In this document: positions 29,338 through 41,761 of the stretch, piece by piece | How positions within the stretch are numbered: the stretch's first letter is position 1 | How the letters are laid out: the number at the start of each line of letters is the position of its first letter | NCBI RefSeq assembly: GCF_900156255.1 | Contig: NZ_FTMK01000005.1 | Span: 62,001-126,000 of the forward strand | Origin: Paracoccus thiocyanatus | GTDB taxonomy: Bacteria > Pseudomonadota > Alphaproteobacteria > Rhodobacterales > Rhodobacteraceae | Direction of reading: 5' to 3' | DNA length: 64,000 nucleotides | Made by a program: the position numbers and the translations under genes | Notes under the pieces: model-generated | What the model was told of the DNA's origin: nothing | Database searches by the model: none | What the model saw: the letters and a program-made list of their open reading frames with translations, nothing else

Positions 29338-30309
29338 ATGCGTTTCGCCCCAGCGCGTCCCAATCCGGCCGGGCTTTGGCGCCGGGTGCCGCCTGCGATC
29401 TTTCCGCCGCTTCTGGGCGCGCTTGGCCTGGCCTTGGCCTGGCGCGGCGCCACGGCGCAATTCGGCCTGCCGCAAGGCGTCTCGGGGATCATGACCGGCA
29501 TGGCGGTCGCGGCCTGCGGCTTTGCCGTGCTGGCCTATGCCGCCAAGCTGGCCCGCCGCCCCGCCGTCCTGGCCGAGGAACTGCGCACGCTGCCCGGCCG
29601 CGCCGGCCTGGGCGCGGCGCTGGTCGGGATCTATGTCGCCGCGCAACTGCTGGGTCCCCATGCGCCGGGGCTGGCGCGTGCGGTGCTGATCGGCGGCATG
29701 GCGGCGCATCTGGCCTTTTGGGCGGTGGCGATCCCCGTCATGGCTCGTACGCCGGGGCAGGGCCGGGTGTCGCCGGTCTGGCAACTGAATTTTGTCGGCC
29801 CGATCGTCGCGGCGCAGGCCGCCGCCGGTTTCGGCTGGATGGGGCTGGCCCAGGCGCTGTGGTGGCCGATGGCCGCTTTCGCCGGCTTTATCTGGATCGT
29901 AAGCCTGCGCCAGGCCGCGGCCGAGCGGGTGCCGGCGCCCTTGCGCCCGCTTTTGATGATCCACCTGGCGCCCATCGCCATGCTGGGCAATGTCGCCGCC
30001 GCCCTGGGCTGGCAGGGCGTGGCGCTGGGTCTGGCCTGGGCCGCGGCGGCGGCGTTGGCCTTGGCGGCGCTGCGCCTGCGCTGGCTGGTCGAGGCGGGGT
30101 TCTCGCCGCTTTGGGGGGCCTTCACCTTTCCGCTGGCGGCGACGGCGGGGCTGTGGACGGCGGTTTCGGGCTTTGCGCCCGGCTGGGCGCTGGCGGCGCA
30201 GGCGCTGCTGGTGGCGGCCAGCCTGGTGGTGCTGCCGATCCTGTTCCGGGTCTGGCGCGCCTGGGCCAGCGGCGGGCTGGCGATGAAAACCAACGCCGCC
30301 ATCGCCTGA
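29338..30309 (+). CDS. TDT/SLAC1-TehA family transporter
   Basis: 323 aa with about ten hydrophobic segments. The family pattern PPAIFPPLLGALGLALAWR at the N-terminus and LNFVGPIVAAQAAAG match tellurite-resistance/dicarboxylate (TDT) proteins. Bacterial homologues are anion channels or exporters of the TehA type. The function here (tellurite, dicarboxylate or sulfite) cannot be decided. An AGGAGG site precedes the ATG. Confidence 0.8.
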   Translation: MRFAPARPNPAGLWRRVPPAIFPPLLGALGLALAWRGATAQFGLPQGVSGIMTGMAVAACGFAVLAYAAKLARRPAVLAEELRTLPGRAGLGAALVGIYVAAQLLGPHAPGLARAVLIGGMAAHLAFWAVAIPVMARTPGQGRVSPVWQLNFVGPIVAAQAAAGFGWMGLAQALWWPMAAFAGFIWIVSLRQAAAERVPAPLRPLLMIHLAPIAMLGNVAAALGWQGVALGLAWAAAAALALAALRLRWLVEAGFSPLWGAFTFPLAATAGLWTAVSGFAPGWALAAQALLVAASLVVLPILFRVWRAWASGGLAMKTNAAIA

Positions 30310-31827
<1,518 letters not shown>

Positions 31828-31910
31828 CTAAGGGAGCCGGGCCGGTGGCGCTTACCGAATCTTAACCGGGCGGGGCTATAGCAAGGAGGATTTTCCCTGG
31901 CGGCTTTGTC

Positions 31911-32708
31911 ATGCCTCGTCCCTTTGCGCTTCTTGGCCTTTTGCTGCTGGCTTTGCTGCCGCTGCGCGCGGCCGCCTTGCCTTCGGCCGAGCTTTGCGAA
32001 TGGGCCGCGGGGCAGGCGGCGGCCGAAAGCGGCGTTCCGGCCGAAATCCTGGGCGCGCTGACCCTGACGGAAAGCGGCCGCCGGCTGGAGGGGACGGTCC
32101 GCCCCTGGGCCTGGAGCGCCAATGCCGAGGGCGAGGGGACCTGGTTCGACGATCCCGCCAGCGCCATCGCCTTTGCCCAGGACCGGGTGGCGCAGGGCCG
32201 GATCAATATCGACATCGGCTGTTTCCAGCTAAACTATCGCTGGCATGGCGGGCATTTCTCTTCGGTGGCGCAGATGTTCGACCCGCTGGAAAACGCCCGC
32301 TATGCGGCCCGCTTCCTACGCCAGCTTCATGGCGAAACCGGCGATTGGCGCCTGGCGGCCGGTGCGTTCCATTCCCGCACCCCCGTTCATGCGCAGCGTT
32401 ACCTGGCCCGTTTCGACACGCTGCACCAGATGCTGCGGCAAGCGGGATTTTCCGGCATGGCCGGCTCGGTCGAGACGTATAACAGCTTCGCCGCCATCGA
32501 TTCCGGCCAGCGCAGCCGGGTAAGGCAAAGGGTGATGCTGCTTGGCGCACCCCTGGGCAGTCCGCCCAGCGGCCGGCCCGGCTCGTTGGCGGTGCTTTCC
32601 ACGGGACAGTCCCCGTTGGGCGCGGGCGCCGGGCCGATGATCGCGCTGGCCCCGGCGGGTGCCGCAGGGCCGCGCGCCTCGCTTTGGCATCCGCGCGCGC
32701 CGCCGTGA
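31911..32708 (+). CDS. Lytic transglycosylase-like SLT domain protein
   Basis: 265 aa. A signal peptide (MPRPFALLGLLLLALLPLRAAA) is followed by an SLT-type domain with the likely catalytic E54 in LTLTESGR, the DIGCFQLNYRWHGG motif and ENARYAARFLRQLH. The last 70 or so residues are proline/glycine-rich and probably disordered. It should cleave glycan strands in the periplasm. The best ribosome site (GGAGG) is more than 20 nt before the ATG, so the true start may differ. Confidence 0.82.
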   Translation: MPRPFALLGLLLLALLPLRAAALPSAELCEWAAGQAAAESGVPAEILGALTLTESGRRLEGTVRPWAWSANAEGEGTWFDDPASAIAFAQDRVAQGRINIDIGCFQLNYRWHGGHFSSVAQMFDPLENARYAARFLRQLHGETGDWRLAAGAFHSRTPVHAQRYLARFDTLHQMLRQAGFSGMAGSVETYNSFAAIDSGQRSRVRQRVMLLGAPLGSPPSGRPGSLAVLSTGQSPLGAGAGPMIALAPAGAAGPRASLWHPRAPP

Positions 32709-32783
32709 CGGGATTGACAAAACCGGGGCGGCCGTTCTTCTGGGCGGCATCTGCAACCGCCGCGCCCTGAGAGACAGCCTGAC

Positions 32784-33935
32784 ATGACGCCCGCCGCCCG
32801 CGCCGACGCGGCCATCGCCATCCTTGACCGCATCCTTGCCGGGCAGGCCGCCGAAGCGGCGCTGATCCGCTGGGCACGCGCCAGCCGCTTTGCCGGCTCT
32901 GGCGACCGCGCGGCGGTGCGCGATCTGGTCTTCGACGCCTTGCGCCGGCTGCGTTCGCGCGCGGCCCTGGGCGGGGCGTTGTCGGGGCGCGGGCTGCTGC
33001 TGGGCATGTGCCGCGAAGAAGGGGTCGATCCGGCGACGCTGTTTTCGGGCGAAAGGCACGCCCCGCCACCGCTGTCGGATGCCGAAGCGGCGGCGGGCCG
33101 CGCCCCCGCCCCCGACGAGGCGCTGGACCTGCCCGACTGGCTTTTGCCCCATTGGCACAAGGCGCTGGGGGCGGATGCAGTGCCGGTCGCCCTGGCGATG
33201 CGAGAGCGTGCGCCGGTCTGGCTGCGGGTGAACCAGCGCCGCGCGGATCCCGCCCGCGCCGCTGCCATGCTGGCCGAGGACGGCATCGCCGCCGATCCCC
33301 ATTCCGACCTGTCCACCGCGTTGCGGGTCACGACAGGGGCGCGGCGGCTGGCCGGCAGCCGCGCCTATCGCGACGGGCTGGTGGAATTGCAGGATCTCTC
33401 GCCGCAAATGGCCTGCGCGATGATGCCCGCGCAAGGCAGCCTGCTGGATTATTGCGCCGGCGGCGGCGGCAAGGCGCTTGCGCTTGCCGCGCGGGGTGCC
33501 GGGCCGATCACCGCCCATGATGCGGATGCGGCGCGGATGGGCGATCTGCCGGCCCGCGCGGAACGTGCAGGGGTGCGCATCGCCATCGCGCCGCCCGGCA
33601 TGCTGGCGGGCCGCTTCGATACGGTGCTGGCCGATGTTCCCTGTTCGGGCAGCGGAACCTGGCGGCGCGGCCCGGATGCGAAATGGCGCCTGACCCCCGC
33701 CGATCTGGAGCGGCTTTTGGCCCTTCAGGCCCGGATCCTGGACCAGGCATGCGGTTTTGTCGCGCCGGGCGGGTGCCTGGCCTATATGACCTGTTCGGTT
33801 CTGACGGCCGAAAACGACCGGCAGGTGCAGGATTTCCTGGCGCGCAATTCCGCATTCGAAGCGGTGGCGACCCGGCATTTCACCCCGCTTTCCGCCTCGG
33901 ACGGGTTTTATTTCGCGCTGATGCGCCGCCGTTAA
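32784..33935 (+). CDS. RsmB/NOP-family RNA cytosine-C5 methyltransferase
   Basis: 383 aa. An NusB-like helical N-terminus (about residues 1-75) is followed by a Rossmann methyltransferase with LDYCAGGGGKALALAA (SAM site, near 222) and the two expected cysteines: C287 in DVPCSGSGTWRR and C337 in MTCSV. It resembles RsmB, which makes m5C967 in 16S rRNA, but the exact target is not certain because alphaproteobacteria often carry two paralogues. Its stop overlaps the CtrA-type site in front of cckA. Confidence 0.87.
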   Translation: MTPAARADAAIAILDRILAGQAAEAALIRWARASRFAGSGDRAAVRDLVFDALRRLRSRAALGGALSGRGLLLGMCREEGVDPATLFSGERHAPPPLSDAEAAAGRAPAPDEALDLPDWLLPHWHKALGADAVPVALAMRERAPVWLRVNQRRADPARAAAMLAEDGIAADPHSDLSTALRVTTGARRLAGSRAYRDGLVELQDLSPQMACAMMPAQGSLLDYCAGGGGKALALAARGAGPITAHDADAARMGDLPARAERAGVRIAIAPPGMLAGRFDTVLADVPCSGSGTWRRGPDAKWRLTPADLERLLALQARILDQACGFVAPGGCLAYMTCSVLTAENDRQVQDFLARNSAFEAVATRHFTPLSASDGFYFALMRRR

Positions 33936-33946
33936 CCCATCGTTAA
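33932..33946 (+). promoter_or_regulatory. CtrA-type binding site upstream of cckA
   Basis: TTAA (33932-33935), seven bases, TTAA (33943-33946): an exact match to the CtrA consensus TTAA-N7-TTAA. It lies 49-63 bp before the cckA start and overlaps the stop codon of the preceding gene. CckA is the kinase that starts the phosphorelay to CtrA, so a feedback loop is plausible. Confidence 0.65.
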
Positions 33947-33994
33947 TCCCAGCGGCCTATGCTTGCGTTGCAACGCTGATGGCAAGAGGCTGGA

Positions 33995-36082
33995 ATGAAT
34001 TCGGAGCGGATGGAAACGCTGCGTTCGGCGCAAATCGTGCTGCCTTTCCTGACACTGCCGGCGGTCGTCGGCGCGCTTTGGCTGGCATTGCAGCCGCCCG
34101 ACAGGGCGGGCGGCACGACGCTGCTGATCCTGGGTGCGGCCGCGACGGCCTGGTATCTGCTGGGCGGCGCCATCGCGGCGCGCCATCTTTGGCGCGGACT
34201 GGCGGTGCGGCGGGACCTGAACAAGGTTCTGCCTGTCGTCATGGATCATGACCTTGCGGCCTTTGCCGTCGGACCCGAGGGCCTGGTCCTGGCGCAAAAC
34301 CACCAGGCGCTCGACCGGATCGGCGACCTGGTCGGGCGTTATATCCATCACGCGCTGGGCCGGCGCCACGCCGATCCGGAAACGCTGTGGAGCGATCTGG
34401 GCCTGGCGCTGTCGCGCAGCGGCAAGGTGCGCGCCGACCTGGGCAGGGCCGGAGAATATCTGGTCACGCGCGACGCCGGTTCCTCGGTCCAGCTTTGGCG
34501 GGCGGCGGCGCTGGAAAAGCCGGCGCCGCCCCCTCCCGCGCCGGTTCGGACCGAAGGCGAGGATTTCGACCTGCTGCCGGTGTCGCTGCTGATCCTGGAC
34601 CCCGCGGCGAACATCGTCCGGGCCAATGCCGCGGCCTGCGACCTGCTGGGCGGCGCGGTCCTGGGGCAGAATCTTTCCGCGCTTCTGAACGGGCTGGGGC
34701 GCGAACTGGCGGACTGGGTCGCCGATGTCGGCGCCGGCCGGACGGTCGGCGGCAGCGAGGTGCTGCATGTCAGGGCCGAAGGGGCGGATCGCTTTGTGCA
34801 GGTGTCGCTGGCGCGCGGGCAGGGCGGGCATGTCACCGCCGTCCTTTCCGATGCAAGCGCGCTCAAGACGCTAGAGGCGCAGTTCGTCCAAAGCCAGAAG
34901 ATGCAGGCGATCGGCCAGCTTGCCGGCGGAATCGCCCATGACTTCAACAACCTGCTGACGGCGATCACCGGGCATTGCGACCTGCTGATGCTGCGTCACG
35001 ACAAGGCCGATCCCGACTATGCCGACCTGGACCAGATCGGCCAGAACGCCAACCGCGCCGCCGCGCTCGTGCGGCAATTGCTGGCCTTTTCCCGCAAACA
35101 GACCCTCAAGCCGCAGATCATGGACCTGCGCGACACGCTGTCGGAACTGACGCATCTGCTCAATCGGCTGGTGGGCGAGCGGACCGTGCTGACCTTTGAC
35201 CATGATCCCGCGTTGCGCATGATCCATGCCGACCGGCGGCAGATCGAACAGGTCATCATGAACCTGGTGGTCAATGCCCGCGACGCCATGCCCGAAGGGG
35301 GCGACATCGCCATTTGCACTGATAATGTCCGGCTGGAAAGCCGGACCGAATTCGGCCGCGCCGTCCTGCCGGCCGGGGATTATGTCCGCGTCCAGGTGCG
35401 GGACCAGGGTTGCGGCATCGGCCCCGACGATCTGGCCAAGATCTTTGACCCCTTCTTCACCACCAAGCGCACCGGCGAGGGGACCGGCCTTGGGCTTTCC
35501 ACCGCCTATGGCATCGTGAAGCAGACCGGCGGCTATATCTTTTGCGACAGCGCGCCCGGCCAGGGAAGCTGCTTTTCGCTGTTCTTCCCCGCCCATGACC
35601 GCATCTCGCCGCAAGAGGAACCCCAGGCCGCACCCCCAGGCCCGATGCGCCCCCGCCGCGATGTCGAGGCCACGGTGCTGCTGGTCGAGGACGAGGCGCC
35701 GGTCCGGGCCTTTGCCAGCCGCGCGCTGAAGTTGCAGGGATTCCACGTGCTGGAAGCCGCCTGCGCCGAGGACGCGCTTTCCTTGCTGGCGGACCGCGGA
35801 CTGGCGGTGGACATCTTCGTCACCGACGTGGTGATGCCTGGCATGGATGGGCCGGCATGGGTGCGCACCGCCTTGCGAGACAGGCCCGACACGAAGGTCA
35901 TCTTCATGTCCGGCTATGCCGAGGATATCTTCTCGGAAGGGCGCCCGCCGGTGCCGGACGCCGCCTTCCTGGCCAAGCCGTTCTCGCTTTCGGACCTGAC
36001 GGCGCTGGTCACGCGCCAGCTTGGCGCCGACGGCCAGATGCGCGGCCAAGACGGTCGTGCCGTGGATCAGAGCGAATCATAA
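33995..36082 (+). CDS. cckA: Hybrid sensor histidine kinase CckA
   Basis: 695 aa. Two membrane helices lie within residues 12-65, followed by PAS-like regions (about 75-165 and 190-290). A HisKA domain has the phospho-accepting H315 in [13 protein letters not shown], followed by an HATPase ([22 protein letters not shown]). A C-terminal receiver has D611 in [11 protein letters not shown] and K661. In alphaproteobacteria CckA passes phosphate through ChpT to CtrA and controls motility, cell-cycle or gene transfer agent genes. recA lies nearby, as in relatives. Its 3' end overlaps the convergent sulfotransferase gene by 16 bp. Confidence 0.93.
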   Translation: MNSERMETLRSAQIVLPFLTLPAVVGALWLALQPPDRAGGTTLLILGAAATAWYLLGGAIAARHLWRGLAVRRDLNKVLPVVMDHDLAAFAVGPEGLVLAQNHQALDRIGDLVGRYIHHALGRRHADPETLWSDLGLALSRSGKVRADLGRAGEYLVTRDAGSSVQLWRAAALEKPAPPPPAPVRTEGEDFDLLPVSLLILDPAANIVRANAAACDLLGGAVLGQNLSALLNGLGRELADWVADVGAGRTVGGSEVLHVRAEGADRFVQVSLARGQGGHVTAVLSDASALKTLEAQFVQSQKMQAIGQLAGGIAHDFNNLLTAITGHCDLLMLRHDKADPDYADLDQIGQNANRAAALVRQLLAFSRKQTLKPQIMDLRDTLSELTHLLNRLVGERTVLTFDHDPALRMIHADRRQIEQVIMNLVVNARDAMPEGGDIAICTDNVRLESRTEFGRAVLPAGDYVRVQVRDQGCGIGPDDLAKIFDPFFTTKRTGEGTGLGLSTAYGIVKQTGGYIFCDSAPGQGSCFSLFFPAHDRISPQEEPQAAPPGPMRPRRDVEATVLLVEDEAPVRAFASRALKLQGFHVLEAACAEDALSLLADRGLAVDIFVTDVVMPGMDGPAWVRTALRDRPDTKVIFMSGYAEDIFSEGRPPVPDAAFLAKPFSLSDLTALVTRQLGADGQMRGQDGRAVDQSES

Positions 36083-36651
36083 AGCGCGAAATCCTGCGCC
36101 ATGACCCGGCGCAGCAGGCTTTCCTGGTCCGGATTCAGGCTGACATCCACCGCCGGCGGCACATTGACGCGGGGCAGGCTGATCGCGCAATCCAGCCGGT
36201 CCTCAAGGAAATGGGTAAAGGCATCCATGTCCTCGTAGCGAAAGATGCGATCGACCCGGCCCGTATCCGCGGTCAGGAAATCCGCCTGGGTGCCGACGCG
36301 GGCGATCCTTGGCCCGCGGGGATCGGCATAGGCGCCGGCGAAATCCGCGAAGCTGACGCCGATCATGGGGTGGTCGGGGTCTTCGTCGTCGTCGCGCAGG
36401 CGAAAGCGATACCAGCTTCGCAGCCAGCCGATCGGCTCGCGCATCAGGGCGATCGTGGTGAATGTGTCGCCGGTCACGGAATGAAGCCACGGCGCGATAT
36501 GGCGCCGATAGCTGCGCAGATCGGCGTGCTTCAGCTCGGCCGGGCGCTGGACCGCGACATTGGCCAGGGGCTCAAGGGCGGTTTCGATGGCGGTGGAGCC
36601 GGCCTTGGGCGTCGCCAGGAAGACCAGCCGCTTTTCCCAGAATATCAGCAT
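36067..36651 (-). CDS. Sulfotransferase-family protein
   Basis: 194 aa. The PAPS-binding P-loop-like segment FLATPKAGSTAIE lies at about residues 10-22, and a 3'-phosphate-loop-like ALMREPIGWLRSWYRF is found in the middle. The family transfers sulfuryl groups from PAPS to carbohydrates or small molecules; the acceptor is unknown. Start 36651 fits the family; the ribosome site is weak (GCGGA). It is inserted between cckA and recA. Confidence 0.78.
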   Translation of the reverse strand: MLIFWEKRLVFLATPKAGSTAIETALEPLANVAVQRPAELKHADLRSYRRHIAPWLHSVTGDTFTTIALMREPIGWLRSWYRFRLRDDDEDPDHPMIGVSFADFAGAYADPRGPRIARVGTQADFLTADTGRVDRIFRYEDMDAFTHFLEDRLDCAISLPRVNVPPAVDVSLNPDQESLLRRVMAQDFALYDSL

Positions 36652-36784
36652 TCCGCACAACTTTCCGCCATCGCGACATCGCGCCGGATTAGCCAATGGG
36701 CCTGGGCCTGTAAACTATTTCTTAATCCTTCCGCCGCAATCTGGATGCAGAGATGCGAAGTCCCCCTGATTCGCGAACCGGGCC

Positions 36785-36829
36785 TTGCATTTCCGCGCGA
36801 CCAGGCGCAAATAGGAACAACCCGTGAAC
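36785..36829 (+). promoter_or_regulatory. recA promoter with SOS (LexA) box
   Basis: GAAC (36815-36818), seven bases, GAAC (36826-36829) is the alphaproteobacterial LexA box. It follows a candidate promoter TTGCAT (36785-36790), 17-bp spacer, CAAATA (36808-36813), so LexA would cover the start of transcription. recA begins at 36892. Confidence 0.85.
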
Positions 36830-36891
36830 AAAATGGCGGGCGGGCGCTGATTGCCCCGGATGGCGGGGTGTGAAATAAGCATGAGGACCGC

Positions 36892-37962
<1,071 letters not shown>

Positions 37963-38004
37963 TCCGATCCGGGGAAACGCGCGGCTGTCCGATATCCGTC
38001 GCAG

Positions 38005-38070
38005 GCGGGGCTTTGCCCCGTCCGGGCCCTGGGCCCGGACTCCCCAGGATATTTGGCACGGAAGATGAAC
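38005..38070. repeat. REP-like element after recA
   Basis: Two adjacent hairpins, CGGGGC-TTT-GCCCCG (38006-38020) and a GTCCGGGCC/GGCCCGGAC stem (38020-38040), are followed by CCCCAGGATATTTGGCACGG. The last part belongs to the AAATATCC repeat family also at 15107 and 45190. The hairpins may terminate recA. Confidence 0.7.
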
Positions 38071-38179
38071 CCGGCCGCGCCGGGCCGCGCGGGATCGCTG
38101 GACAGCCGCCATGGCTGGGGCTAGACCGGGCGGCACGCCGGCCCCGGCCGGAAATGCCGCATTGCGATGAAGGCCCGAC

Positions 38180-40837
38180 ATGCCCAGCTTGAATGACATC
38201 CGCTCGACTTTCCTGAACTTTTTCGAACGCAACGGCCACCAGGTCGTCGAATCGAGTCCGCTGGTGCCCAGGAACGATCCGACCTTGATGTTCACCAATT
38301 CGGGGATGGTGCAGTTCAAGAACCTGTTCACCGGGGTGGAGACCCGCGACTACACGCGCGCCACCTCGGCGCAGAAATGCGTGCGTGCGGGTGGCAAGCA
38401 TAACGACCTGGACAATGTCGGCTATACGGCGCGCCACCACACTTTTTTCGAGATGCTGGGGAATTTCAGCTTCGGGGATTACTTCAAGGAAGGCGCCATT
38501 CCTTTTGCCTGGGAATTGCTGACCAGGGATTTCGGCATTCCCAAGGACAAGCTGCTTGTCACCGTCTACCACACGGATGACGAGGCGGCGAATATCTGGA
38601 AGAAGGTCGCGGGCCTGCCGGACGAACGCATCATTCGCATCGCGACCAGCGACAATTTCTGGCAGATGGGCCCGACCGGCCCCTGCGGCCCCTGCACCGA
38701 GATCTTCTATGACCACGGTCCCGGCATCTGGGGCGGTCCGCCGGGCTCGCCCGAGGAGGATGGCGACCGCTTCATCGAGATCTGGAACCTGGTCTTCATG
38801 CAGAACGAGCAGTTCGAGGACGGCTCGATGCGCGCTCTGGACATGCAGTCCATCGACACCGGCATGGGGCTGGAGCGGATCGCCGCGCTGTTGCAGGGCA
38901 AGCACGACAATTACGACACCGACCTGATGCGCAGCCTGATCGAGGCCAGCGCCCATGCCACCAGCGCCGATCCGGACGGCCCCGGCAAGGTGCATCATCG
39001 CGTCATTGCCGACCATCTGCGTTCGACCAGTTTCCTGATTGCGGATGGGGTGATGCCCTCGAACGAAGGGCGGGGCTATGTGCTGCGCCGGATCATGCGC
39101 CGCGCCATGCGTCACGCGCATATGCTGGGCGCCAGGGACCCGGTGATGCACCGCCTGGTTCCGACCCTGGTGCGCGGGATGGGCGCTGCCTATCCCGAGC
39201 TGGGCCGGGCGCAGGCCTTGATCCAGGAGACGCTGAGGCTGGAGGAAACCCGGTTCAAGCAGACGCTGGACCGCGGGCTGCGGCTTCTGGACGACGAATT
39301 GGCGCGGCTGCCCGAGGGCGCGGACCTGCCGGGCGAGGCGGCGTTCAAGCTTTACGATACCTATGGCTTCCCGCTGGACCTGACCCAGGATGCTTTGCGC
39401 GAAAAAAGCCGCGGGGTGGACACGGCCGGCTTCGATGCCGCCATGGCCGAGCAAAAGGCCAAGGCGCGCGCCGCCTGGGCCGGCTCGGGCGAAACCCGGG
39501 ATGCCGCGATCTGGTTCGACATTGCCGAAGAGCATGGTGCGACCGAGTTCCTGGGCTATGACACCGAAATCAGCGAGGGCCAGGTCCTTGCCCTGGTGCA
39601 GGACGGTGCCGCCGTCGAGCAGGCGGGCGAGGGGGCGGCGGTGCAGATCGTCGTGAACCAGACGCCCTTTTACGCGGAATCTGGCGGCCAGGTCGGCGAT
39701 ACCGGCCTGATCAAGACGGAAACCGGCGCCGCCCGCGTGACCGACACGAAAAAGACCGGCGGCGTCTTCGTCCACGTCGCCGAGGTGACGCTGGGCAGCA
39801 TCCAGCGCGGCCAAGGCGCGCAGCTTGCGGTCGATCACGACCGCCGCGGCGCCATCCGCGCCAACCACTCGGCCACGCATCTGCTGCACGAGGCGCTGCG
39901 CCGCGCCTTGGGCGAACATGTCGCCCAACGCGGCAGCTTGAATGCGCCCGACCGGCTGCGTTTCGACTTCAGCCACGGCAAGGCGATGACGCCCGACGAA
40001 CTGGCGCAGGTCGAGCGCGAGGTGAATGATTTCATTCGCCAGAACAGCCAGGTCGAGACCCGGATCATGACCCCGGACGAGGCCCGCGCCCTGGGCGCGC
40101 AGGCCCTGTTCGGCGAGAAATACGGCGACGAGGTGCGCGTCGTCTCGATGGGTGAACTGCCCGGTTCGGGCAAGGGTGGCGGTGGCCAAACCTATTCGCT
40201 GGAGCTTTGCGGCGGCACGCATGTGGGGCGGACCGGCGATATCGGCATGTTTGCCCTGACCGGCGAGACCGCGTCGGCAGCCGGCATCCGCCGCATCGAG
40301 GCGCTGACCGGCCAGGCCGCGATGGAGGAATTGCGCCGCGTGGACGGCGAGCTCAACGAGATCGCCGGCCTCGTCAAGGCGCAGGCCGGCGACGTGGTGA
40401 ACAAGGTCCGCGCCCTGGCGGACGAGCGCAAGGCGCTGGCCAACGAGGTTGCACAGTTGAAGCGCCAACTGGCCATGGGCGGCGGCAGCGATGACCAGCC
40501 CAAGGACATCAACGGCATCAAGCTGATCGCCCGGCGGGTCGAAGGGGTTTCAGGCAAGGAGCTTGGCCCCCTGGTCGATGAGATGAAATCCCGGCTCGGC
40601 TCGGGCGCGGTGGTGGTGCTGGCCGAGGCCGAGGGCAAGGCGACCGTGGCCGCGGGCGTGACCTCTGACCTGACCGCGCGGGTCAGCGCCGTCGATCTGG
40701 TCCAGGCGGCGACGGCGGCGCTTGGCGGCAAGGGCGGCGGCGGCCGTCCTGATCGGGCCCAGGGCGGGGCACCCAGCCTTGCCGCCGCCGAAAGCGCCAT
40801 TTCAGCCATCGAGGCGCTGATCGGAGAGAAGGCATGA
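38180..40837 (+). CDS. alaS: Alanine-tRNA ligase
   Basis: 885 aa, full length. The class II core starts [20 protein letters not shown], the editing domain has [11 protein letters not shown] near residue 562, CGGTHVG near residue 677 completes the metal site, and a C-terminal C-Ala domain is present. It charges and proof-reads tRNA(Ala). It overlaps the DUF1330 gene by four bases. Confidence 0.97.
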   Translation: MPSLNDIRSTFLNFFERNGHQVVESSPLVPRNDPTLMFTNSGMVQFKNLFTGVETRDYTRATSAQKCVRAGGKHNDLDNVGYTARHHTFFEMLGNFSFGDYFKEGAIPFAWELLTRDFGIPKDKLLVTVYHTDDEAANIWKKVAGLPDERIIRIATSDNFWQMGPTGPCGPCTEIFYDHGPGIWGGPPGSPEEDGDRFIEIWNLVFMQNEQFEDGSMRALDMQSIDTGMGLERIAALLQGKHDNYDTDLMRSLIEASAHATSADPDGPGKVHHRVIADHLRSTSFLIADGVMPSNEGRGYVLRRIMRRAMRHAHMLGARDPVMHRLVPTLVRGMGAAYPELGRAQALIQETLRLEETRFKQTLDRGLRLLDDELARLPEGADLPGEAAFKLYDTYGFPLDLTQDALREKSRGVDTAGFDAAMAEQKAKARAAWAGSGETRDAAIWFDIAEEHGATEFLGYDTEISEGQVLALVQDGAAVEQAGEGAAVQIVVNQTPFYAESGGQVGDTGLIKTETGAARVTDTKKTGGVFVHVAEVTLGSIQRGQGAQLAVDHDRRGAIRANHSATHLLHEALRRALGEHVAQRGSLNAPDRLRFDFSHGKAMTPDELAQVEREVNDFIRQNSQVETRIMTPDEARALGAQALFGEKYGDEVRVVSMGELPGSGKGGGGQTYSLELCGGTHVGRTGDIGMFALTGETASAAGIRRIEALTGQAAMEELRRVDGELNEIAGLVKAQAGDVVNKVRALADERKALANEVAQLKRQLAMGGGSDDQPKDINGIKLIARRVEGVSGKELGPLVDEMKSRLGSGAVVVLAEAEGKATVAAGVTSDLTARVSAVDLVQAATAALGGKGGGGRPDRAQGGAPSLAAAESAISAIEALIGEKA

Positions 40838-41124
40838 CCGCGCTGTGGATTTCCCATGTGACCGTCACCGATCCCGAAGCTTACGGCCGCTACGCCAAGC
40901 TGGCCGGCCCGGCGATCGCGGCGCATGGCGGGGTTTTTCTGGCACGCGGCGGGCGTTATGTGCAGCTTGAAGGGCGGGCGCGCGCCCGGAATGTCGTGGT
41001 GCGCTTTGCCAGTGTCGAGGATGCGGTGGCCTGCTATCATTCGGCGGAATATCAGGCGGCGCTGGATCATGCCAGGAACGCGGCCGAACGCGAGCTTGTA
41101 ATCGTGGAAGAAAATCCCGCCTAG
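40834..41124 (+). CDS. DUF1330 family protein
   Basis: 96 aa dimeric alpha/beta-barrel type protein. The segments [25 protein letters not shown] and [10 protein letters not shown] are typical of DUF1330. It starts inside the end of alaS (ATGA overlap), so it is cotranslated with it. No enzymatic role is established for the family. Confidence 0.88.
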   Translation: MTALWISHVTVTDPEAYGRYAKLAGPAIAAHGGVFLARGGRYVQLEGRARARNVVVRFASVEDAVACYHSAEYQAALDHARNAAERELVIVEENPA

Positions 41125-41325
41125 GCTGGTCCGCCGGGTTTTCCCGCGAGCGCCGCTAAAGCAGGACAAGCGGCGGGAATGCCGCCGGGGGGCGGTTTCG
41201 ACCTTCCGATCCAGCTTCCAAACACTCCGCTGGCCAGCGACTCGCCGCGCCGCACGGACGAAAAGCTTCCCCCGCCGCGATCCTGCACCCGCGAACCGTC
41301 CCGATCCGGGGGGCCGCGGTCCCGG

Positions 41326-41535
41326 TCAGAACCAGATGCGGTCGCTGAAGACGTAATGCACGATCCGGTCGCGGGTCAGGTTCATCCGTGCCAGTTCGGC
41401 ATCGGATTTCGCCGCCAGCGCCTCGATCTGGGCGCGGCGCGAATGCTTTTCGATATGGGCCTCGGCGTCGCGGGCAAGCCGCTGGATGATGCCTTGAAAC
41501 CCGGTCGGCCGCTGAGCGTTTGCGATGGTGGCCAT
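41326..41535 (-). CDS. DUF1127 small protein (second copy)
   Basis: 69 aa. An N-terminal ATIANAQRPTGFQGIIQRLARDAE and the DUF1127-like helix AAKSDAELARMNLTRDRIVHYVF. A GAAAGGG site lies upstream of the ATG. It is more divergent than the copy at 16500-16721. No CCTCCTCCC hairpins follow it. The gap before alaS/DUF1330 has a GC-rich hairpin (around 41170-41195) that may terminate it. Confidence 0.75.
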   Translation of the reverse strand: MATIANAQRPTGFQGIIQRLARDAEAHIEKHSRRAQIEALAAKSDAELARMNLTRDRIVHYVFSDRIWF

Positions 41536-41761
41536 TGGAAACCCTTTCGGTGTTGGCGAATGGTTTCCTCCCCTGGCTGCACCATAGGCCCGGCCAGGCG
41601 CCCCGGCCATGCCCGTTTGCGCAATCCTGCATTGCAGCCAGGGCCGACCATTCGCAAGCGCAAGCGCCGCGGGCGACTGCCCTGCGACGGAATGCGCTTT
41701 CCCCCAAGGGCTTCGGCCATTATACGGTTCGCGGCATTCATGACCGCAAGGGGTAAGCACA

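Noticed and set aside
31853..31866. Possible CtrA site upstream of the lytic transglycosylase
   Set aside because: TTAC and TTAA lie six bases apart rather than TTAA-N7-TTAA, so the match is poor in base and spacing.
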